Of a stretch of 64,000 nucleotides of DNA, positions 56,309 to 64,000 are shown one piece after another. The stretch spans positions 8,616,001 to 8,680,000 of the forward strand of contig CM072906.1 of the NCBI GenBank assembly GCA_037013685.1. The letters are read 5' to 3'. The translations under genes were made by a program, and so were the position numbers. Every line of letters starts with the position of its first letter. The first letter of the stretch is position 1. Source of the stretch: Acridotheres tristis. Taxonomy: Eukaryota > Chordata > Aves > Passeriformes > Sturnidae. The notes beneath the pieces are model-generated. The model was not told the DNA's origin. It made no database searches and saw nothing but the letters and a program-made list of their open reading frames with translations.

Positions 56309-58309
56309 TTAATGTATTGCTATGAAAGGGCTCAGCTGTACTGTTAATGTAGAGATCCTGCAGCCACGATCATCATTTTCTTTCTGAATTTTCAGTGGTT
56401 GTTTTGCACACTGCTGTTTGTCTATAATATCACTCCAGTGCCCAGAAACTCCTCTCTGAAGCAGCACTCACAAGCATTGCAGCCAATTGTCAAATCAGGC
56501 TGCAAAGGACTCATGTCCACAGTGGTTGGACACTGAAATTGTCACATTTCCTTTGGACAATTTTCCTTTTCCTTCACAATTTGTATTTTCCTGTTCTTTT
56601 TCTGCTCTGCATTTCGTCCTTCCCTGCTACTTTGAGTTTAACTGATGTGTTTAGTTACCAATGTGAATTTATTAATATAAATAGAACCATTTTTTTTCAG
56701 TGTGTGATTGCATTCCATATGAAAGGCTGTGACCCACACATCAACTCTTGAGCATCTGCCTGTTGAGAATTTCCAAGAAATAATGTTCTGATGGCCAGGG
56801 AATATTGGAACTCACCTGAGTTTGTGTCAATGGATTGAATATTTTCCATGAGTCTGGCTTTCCCCTTCTGATGGTGTGCATCCAGAGATGACCTTGGAAA
56901 AGGTTTTTCATGTTGTTTCTTTCTGCTGGTGCCAGAATCTTTTGTCTCCCAGGAATTATCTGTCTGAATTGCTTTCCTTGTGCTTGACACTGAATATGTT
57001 TCTTTTCACTCAGCCAAAATGGGTTTGTTCCTCCTGTCTCTGTCAGCAGATCCTCACTGGGGTCAGTGCTGTTTCCAACTCTTTGGGAATATTGTTTGCT
57101 GAAGCCTTATTAAAGAAGAAAAAAATTATATTTATAACTCTGGGAAGAAGCTGAACAGTGTTTCAGTAAATGTCTCTACGTGTGTTTGCAAAATCTGCCA
57201 TGTATTTATCATCACATCCGTGTTCTCTAGGAAAACTGAGAGCTCTTAGGTGTCAGAGACTGAATATTTTATTCTTTAATTCCTTGAGGGCTGTATTTAA
57301 GTGAAACTGAATCCTATGGAGTGAGAAATAAATGTCAACCTCTGAATCCTGTCCTGCCAGTGCTCCTCCCTGCTCATGCCTGCCAGGAAAAGTCTGACAT
57401 CTAACTTAGCAGAATTTTTTGAATTCCAATGTATTGAAATTTGCTTTAAAATATATAATAATTTCTTTAAATAGTCTTTAAAAAGAGAGAGAATTAAAAA
57501 TACTGACAAACCTGGTATTAGCTGCTCCAATGTATATTAATAATAAAGTGCTGAGACAGCCACAGCCCTGTGATTTATTGTCTGCCTGGTGCTGATAATC
57601 AAGTGATCTTTCATCAGGCAAGGCCAGTGCTCACTGAAGCTGTGAGTGGCAAAATCCAATCATTTTACTTGCTTCCTAGTGCAAAAATAAAGCTTGGCTT
57701 AAATGAACTCAGGTATGAAACTGGCTTGGAAGGAAAGCCTGAGCTGCAAAGTTCTGCCCTTTCCCCTCTCCCATCTCCCTCGGTGCTTCAGGCTGTGCCT
57801 CTGCAGCTCCTGCAGAAACTGCCCTGCAAAATGCATCTCTGGAATGGTTTGGATTGAGAATATTGCCATTTCTGTGGGATTATTTTCATCCTGGCTTATA
57901 TCAGCCATCTGACTCGTGGTACAGTCCCACAAATGTTTTTTATCACTAAGATGAGTTCTGGGAGGCGAAGCTGCAGAAAATGAGTGCACTGATAGCTGAT
58001 GCTTCAAAGCTATGGAAAGTGTCCAGTGGCAGCTGCTGAAATTCCAGCTTCAACATTCCAATTGTTTTATATTCCAGTGAGCAGCCATTGTTGCAGGCCA
58101 GTATTTTATAGTGATTATGGCAGGCCCAGGGTGCAGCTGCCACTGACCCCTCCAGCAGCCCTAACAAAACCCCTCTTTGTTATCACTCTGGGAAATGTCT
58201 TGGCCATTGTGGGGCTGAATTCAAACCAGCATTGCAGTCATGCACAGGGAAATTAAAAGCTGCACAATTCACTGACAGGAGTCTAAATGTCTATATTAAT
58301 GATGGTGTT

Positions 58310-58480
58310 CAGGTCTTTTTTAAAATTGTACTTTGGTATCTTGTTACGTAATTAAAATCGAGGTGAAGTTAAAGTATCCGAACTCATCATAAATTTAATG
58401 GACTGAACTCTCCCTTTCTATAAATTTCTGTACTATTATAAAATGTAAACCTCCAATCAAGGTAAGAGGGTTTGTAATTT
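58310..58480. promoter_or_regulatory. Possible conserved non-coding block
   Basis: TGTTACGTAATTAAAATCGAGG and AAGTATCCGAACTCATC keep CpGs beside homeobox-like words. Weak, composition only. Confidence 0.25.
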
Positions 58481-59959
58481 AACTTTTATTCTCAAAGTGA
58501 GTGTGCTTTCAAGTAGTTGGACACCAGCTTTACTAAGTGATAGCCATTTTTCACACTTTGGGAGCCAAGTGGCTGTAGCAGAATAAAAGAATTCGATTTG
58601 TTGCAGATGTTTTGTAACTCTGGTACCTCTGGGTTCTGTGAGCCTTTCCTCCTTGCTAGGAAATCAGAATAAAATTGATTTATAGAAGGTGAATATGGTA
58701 GTCTAGATTTACATAATTAAACTCCTCACAGCCTGTGGTTTGCAGGGATACTCCCTGTACAGTTGTGTCTGGCTTGCTCACTGTAGGAATTCCACTTTGG
58801 GAGCTTTTCTACTTCTTAAATTGCAACCATACAGCAATAATATAAGGTAGGGGGGTGAAAAGACAGACAATTACCACCATTCTTCCATATGTAATTTGTA
58901 TATGGTATTGGTTATTTTTATTGTTGAAGTTCATAGTTTCTTCCTCTTGATGGAATACAAACATTTGGCCAAATTCTTTCCCAGAAGGAAGTGAAGCCAA
59001 ACATAAATTTGGTTCTTTCTCCTCTCTGAATGGCTTGAAATAATAATAATAAAAAAGAATTGGCTAAGATTTGAAATTTTCCTGGTGTTTATAGAGAGAT
59101 GTGTGGCTGTACAAAGATTTAGCCTTGTCTTTCTTCAGGAGAGGAATAAGGCTATCAGATACAGCAATACCTCAGCACATTTGAATTCCCATAAATCCTA
59201 CGTGACTCCAAGCAGATTGGAGCTCTCTGCCCTTCAGTTTCTCAGCTTGGAGGTGAAAAAAAACTTCTGTGAGTTCAGCCTGTGTTCATTAGGTGCTCTG
59301 AAGTGGTCAGGTTAAAGTTTAAATAGTCTGCATTATTACTGAGTAGGAGACTGTGTCCCTTCTGCCATATACATGCTTCTGTGGGTTATTTTTAAAGCAT
59401 AATAATTTTTTTTAATGGATGTTTTCTTTCTAATTGATCTAGAATCTTCCATGTATGTGCAAGACCTCTCTCTTTTTTTTTTTTTTTTGTTAATACATTG
59501 TAGAGAATGGTGGCTTTAGCTTAAGATAAAAGTAAAGAACTGTTCTTGGGCAGTTTTGACATCGAAGTTTTCTATTTTATAAACCTCAGCTGCAGTTCAC
59601 ACTTGTGGAAACTCTAAGTGTCCCTCTTATTTTTAACAGCAGCCCAGGGTATGGTTGAAAGAGGCATATTTCCATTTTGGCTTTTGTTTGAGCAGCTTCC
59701 AAAACATCATTCTATTTTTTTTTTTTTTGGGTTTTTTTTCTGGAAAATTTGCCAAGTCTAGCTCAGATTAAGTTTCTCTGTTAGATTTGTTCTTTTAAGC
59801 ATCTGGATCAGAAATTGTATCCCATACTCTGTAGTAATGAAACATTTGGAAATCATCTGAGAAATCACAGTAAGCCACGATAGTCCTGTGCATTCTTTCT
59901 GAAAGGGAGAAAAATGTAGTTTGCAGAGTAGTTTGGGGTGGGGTTTTTTGGGTCGATGT

Positions 59960-60440
59960 TATTTTGTTTGAACCACCCCACCAAGAGCTGACACCTCATT
60001 CCCCTGGGGCACAAGCAGGTGTTGTTGTTATATCTCGAATTATTGCCATCTCTTTTATCAGAGCACAATACTGAGATGCAGATCGATTCCATGCCAAATT
60101 TGAGCACGCTCTGATATTTATGGGGGGGGGGAAATAAATAAATAAAGGTTGTTTTTACTGTAACTCATAAAGCCACAAGCTAGGGAATGACTTGGTTTGG
60201 GTTTTTCTGATGCATTGTGCTATTTTATTTATGCTTTTTAAAAGATGAACCCACGGTGGATGTGTAAGTTCATCAAGGCAGCTAAACCCCCTGTTTTACT
60301 GGTTTCAAATGAATCATTCGAGTTTATAGTAATAGAGAAAATGGTTTTCTCATGTCATAAATGGGAGAGCCATTGTATAAAGTTGGTCTGCTCATGCTCT
60401 GCTCGGAGTAGAACTGTTATTGAAGAGCAGAGTTTGTTGA
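59960..60440. promoter_or_regulatory. Possible conserved non-coding block
   Basis: CpG-retaining words (ATATCTCGAATTATTGCC, GATCGATTCC, GAGCACGCTC, CCACGGTGG, CATTCGAG, GCTCGGAG) are spread over 480 bases, interrupted by a G10 run (60122-60131) and AAAT repeats. Weak. Confidence 0.25.
60122..60147. repeat. G10 run followed by (AAAT)n
   Basis: About ten G residues, then AAATAAATAAATAAA. Confidence 0.85.
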
Positions 60441-61315
60441 AGAGAAACAGATCTGGACTCCAGGGGTCCAGAACTGGCACATCCTCTTCATTAGCTGGAA
60501 GGAGCAATGTTTGTCCATGGAATGGAGCCCCTCAGAAAGGATGGGGAATGGAAGATGAGGCACTTGGGGAATTTGGAAGGGAATATGTGTGTTTTGCATT
60601 ACTTTTTAGGCAGATATATTTACTCACTGCAAAGAATTAGTGCTGTAGCCAAAACACTCCTTGCATTCCCCCACAGTCTGCTGTCCACATGAGCCACTGG
60701 GATTAAGAACCAGGCTTTGTTTTGGGTGGTTTGGGAAGTGCAGATGTCTGACTGTTAATGAGTAGTTCTTGAACTTTTTAAAATTTATTTCCCAACTATT
60801 TTGCTGCTTTGAAAGTCATGCAAAGCAACGAGAGAGCTGCCATGAATAGAAGCAGAATGTTGCCTTTCTCACAGTCAGATTTCAACTATCAGCTGATAAA
60901 ACAGACCCCAAATATAAACCACTTGTTGCTTTGGGTTTTGTTATGAATGTCACCTTCAGGGAATGAGTCAGAGCCAATTTTCTCTTCAAGAGAGTGGAAT
61001 TTTTACTCCTGTTGCCCTCTAAACTTGTGTTATCTACTGCACTTTGTTATGTGGTGTCTATTGTAAAATTTCTTCCCTCACAAGTTTGTATTGCAGCCAT
61101 TATTTTAGAAATATTTAGCCTGGCTGGAAAGACACTGGAGGGTTATCAAAGGGGACAAGTCAGAGACACTTATCAATAATCCAAATTTGTCTTTCACCTC
61201 CAGGTTTGTTCAGCTGCATTCAGGAAAATCCCATTTGTTTGACATTGGCTGCCATAAACCTTTAGCCCACTGCTGTGTGGGATAACCTTGCAGAAGAATT
61301 TTTAGCAATATTTAT

Positions 61316-61333
61316 TGTGTGTGTGTGTGTGTG
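61316..61333. repeat. (TG)n microsatellite
   Basis: About nine TG dinucleotides. Confidence 0.85.
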
Positions 61334-64000
61334 AATAATCAGTTTTCTCGGTGGGATATGTCTCAGGCTCGTGGATCCATCCCTTCCCCTGGCACTGGAG
61401 GTGTTTTGTGCACCAAGGAATTCTTTCCCTGCCTTCCAAATGCTGGCCTGGCTTGGCTTGGGCTCGCTTTTAAGAGCTGATTTCTGGCACCTTTTCTGTG
61501 TCACCCCAGATCATTCATTTTTCCTTTTTCCCTAAATTTTGGGCCTGTTTGCTCCAGTGTGAATGTCCTGGTATTGATGGAGGAGAAAGTAGCCTGGGTG
61601 CTGGTACAGGAGCAGGAAAAGGCAGATGGCTGCTCTGCTAATGGGGCTTCTCCATTTGATCTCACAGGGAGAGATTCTTTTCATTGTCAGAATTTCTCAA
61701 AGCTCATTGATTTTTCATTCTAGCAGGATTTGTTTGCTTTTGAACCACTGCTGTGCTTTTATCATTAGATGCTGAACCTTTCACTGGGCTGCACATTTCA
61801 CTAGTTTTTTGATACTTGCTCTTTTAGGATTCCAGCACAGAACTTTTTCCTTCCCCCTTTGCATTGAGAACACTCCTTAGATTCTGAATAAACCAGGCCC
61901 AGTCATTCTTTTTTATTGCTTGAAATAATCTAAGTGCAATATGATCTACATTCCAGTTTTAGCTTAGCACTCCAAAATATTAAAATAAAATTTTACCAGA
62001 ACACTTTTGCTTTCTAATTCTACGTTTTATTATATAGCAGGATTTTTTTCCCCAAAAAAATTCTTAAAAAAAGCATTTTCCTAATTTAAACAAAACCCAT
62101 GAAAGATACTCTGGATGAAAGGTCAGCTGTGTTCTACAGCATTGTTCAAGGTCTTCATCCTCTTCTGAAACTGGGCTGAAATGCCTGGAGATCAAGGTTG
62201 CAAAACTGCACAGAGTTTTCAGTTTTCTGAAGCTGTGCTTAAGCAGGAACAGCTGCACTCCTGCACTGCCTCTTTTTTAATTAGTTGAACCCACTTCCTC
62301 CACTCTTAACTTCCTTATGAGCTGGATCTGGAAAATATGAAGATAAGGATTTAATAGAGATCCATGTTTACTTACTTCAGCATTTGGGTTTATAGCCCAA
62401 AATAATGTAACTAATGTTTCTTTTCTCCTCAATTTATCATCTTATTATTAATATTTTTAGAATAAGCTGGATCCTGATCCTTCAAAGCTTTGTTTTCTGC
62501 AGTTCCAGTTGTGCCAGCTGCCTCTGGGCATCAGCCAAGCTCTTTCTTTAGAGCTCTTCCTCTACTTTATAGCTGATATTTCCCTGTATTAACACAGCCC
62601 TGCTCCTCTCACGGGAGGCTTCTCAACCACTGCTTTGCTTTGATTGCAGCTGACTGCTACTCATTAAAGATGCTCTTGCTTTTCTTTTTGGCAGAAGTTG
62701 GGAATGTCAGCCTTTAGAGCTCATTTGTCATCACTGAGCTGGAGGCTGACTCTCCCTTCATGACTCTGCTTTGGTGACAGAATCTCAGCTGTGCTGGCTT
62801 TAAATTGTCACAGTTTAATCTGCAGCAGAGCCCTGTGAAGGTGCTTTGGAGAGGAGCTGGAGCAGGGCTGTTCTGACTGCACAGGAACACAAATCCCAAT
62901 TGTTTTGGTGCTTCATGGCAAGCTACAGAGAAAACTTGAAATGTAGCATTTGAAAGACAGTTTCTTCCTCTGTGCACTCCATATTAATCCATAAGGACCA
63001 TACTAGACCAAAAAATTCAAAGCATAACCCAATTCTACCCCTGTTCTATGGCTTTTGTATCTACTCATGATTTCTTTTAAAATTATTTAGTATTCTCTAT
63101 GCCATATTTAGAGAGTTCTAAAAGCTTGTGGTGGTCGAGGCTTTTAGGATTCCCTTAAATCAACTTTTGTGCCTTGGTGTAGATCAGTGTGTGACAAAAG
63201 GTGCTGATCACACCCCATGGCAGGGACAGTTATGGGAACCTCTGGACAAAATGAAATGCTCTTTAAGAGCTGCTTCCTATGTAAAATCGTGGTGAAAAAC
63301 CCATGGGGATGCCTGTGCAGGTTTTGGGGCTTTTAGAATAAAAATTTTGTAATTAGCAAAAGGTAACTGAGATACAAAAGGGTTTGAATGAGGAACAGGT
63401 TTGCAAACAAATGGAGAAATTGCTGCTTATCTTGTCCCAAATTAGATTAAAAGGCCTCTTCTAGAAGTGAGTGATAAGAATTTATGGGAATCTCTGGTTC
63501 CATACTAATATTTTTTAGGTATAAAAGAGGAAATATGCCTGATGATATTAATTTGCTGTTAACTAATATAGTACAACATCAGTAAGTGGCAGTTAATCTA
63601 TCAAACTCATGCCATGACATCTTACTTGTTGTTTTAATATGTTATAAGCATGAAATGTGTTTTTCAGGTATGTTTTACATTTGCACCAGGTAATGGAAAG
63701 TACAATATATTACGTGCTTGTGCCCCAGAGGAAACTTTTAAACAAAAATAATTGAATGCAATAAATCAGGCCCTGCTCTGCCCTCTGCTTTGCATCTCTG
63801 GGGCCATTCTTCTAGGGAGCCTTGTTGGGAGTGACAGGATCACAGAGCCCACTGCCCTGGCCCACCAGATATTTGCTTTGTGTTGTAAGATTGAAGAATA
63901 AAAGGAGAGAGAAAAATCAAACCATTTCTTCAATAAGCAGCTTCTTTCTTTTGGAAGATTTAGGGCCTTATTACAGGTTGCTGTTACCATTGGTAGTAAG

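Larger units (their letters stand above)
52305..64000. other. Intergenic region 3' of BRIP1
   Basis: No further gene is recognised on either strand. By vertebrate synteny BRIP1 is convergent with TBX4 across a gene desert, so this is probably its BRIP1-side edge (inference). CpG-retaining blocks and a duplicated 137-bp sequence are listed separately. The intervals 52305-53080, 56320-58300 and 60450-64000 hold nothing I can name beyond short homopolymers. Confidence 0.65.

Noticed and set aside
46737..64000. Treating the 3' exons as a separate downstream gene
   Set aside because: No upstream promoter, start codon context or first exon is seen, while the phases fit the BRIP1 exon 20 donor. Not excluded without transcripts.
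52305..64000. TBX4, NACA or another neighbouring gene inside the window
   Set aside because: No T-box or other recognisable exon is seen on either strand. The open frames are short and unconserved in look.

Overview
This is a vertebrate, almost certainly avian, nuclear window. The DNA is AT-rich and CpG-poor, genes are split by long GT-AG introns, and two fragments of CR1 LINE 3' ends, the dominant avian retroposon, are recognisable (about 917-985 and 17188-17248). Nothing bacterial, plasmid or CRISPR-like is present.

The window holds one recognisable gene, BRIP1 (FANCJ, Fanconi anaemia group J DNA helicase), on the + strand. It is present from the first coding exon (ATG at 387) to a stop at 46736. 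I placed all 19 coding exons (numbered 2-20 as in human) with splice sites. They join in frame into a 1235-residue protein with an intact Walker A, four Fe-S cysteines, a DEAH box and the C-terminal helicase motifs. Exon 1 and the promoter lie upstream of base 1. The largest introns are 14 (17.3 kb), 16 (9.8 kb) and 6 (4.9 kb).

The main new observation is a phase-consistent chain of five further candidate exons downstream of the usual stop (48852-48925, 49399-49477, 50916-51131, 51741-51925, 52065-52091). They can be reached from a 5' splice site inside exon 20 (46696), just where the conserved helicase tail ends. They would replace the last 13 residues by 193, giving a 1415-residue long form. 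The added part has a basic linker and a CxxC...CxxC domain that looks like a zinc-binding beta-tent fold, followed by AATAAA at 52284. The short form has its own AATAAA at 47554. I could not test this against transcripts.

Other structure: an 83-base almost perfect palindrome 5' of exon 2; a minus-strand solo-LTR-like element in intron 18 and a weaker one with an internal 30-bp minisatellite in intron 14; a 27-bp polypyrimidine minisatellite with G-rich complement at 26531-26880; and several CpG-retaining, homeobox-site-rich blocks that look like conserved non-coding elements (intron 14, intron 16, and 53.1-60.4 kb). The region after BRIP1 is probably the gene desert facing TBX4, by vertebrate synteny. 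It also contains a 137-bp sequence present twice, 3.1 kb apart. I see no second protein-coding gene in the last 12 kb.
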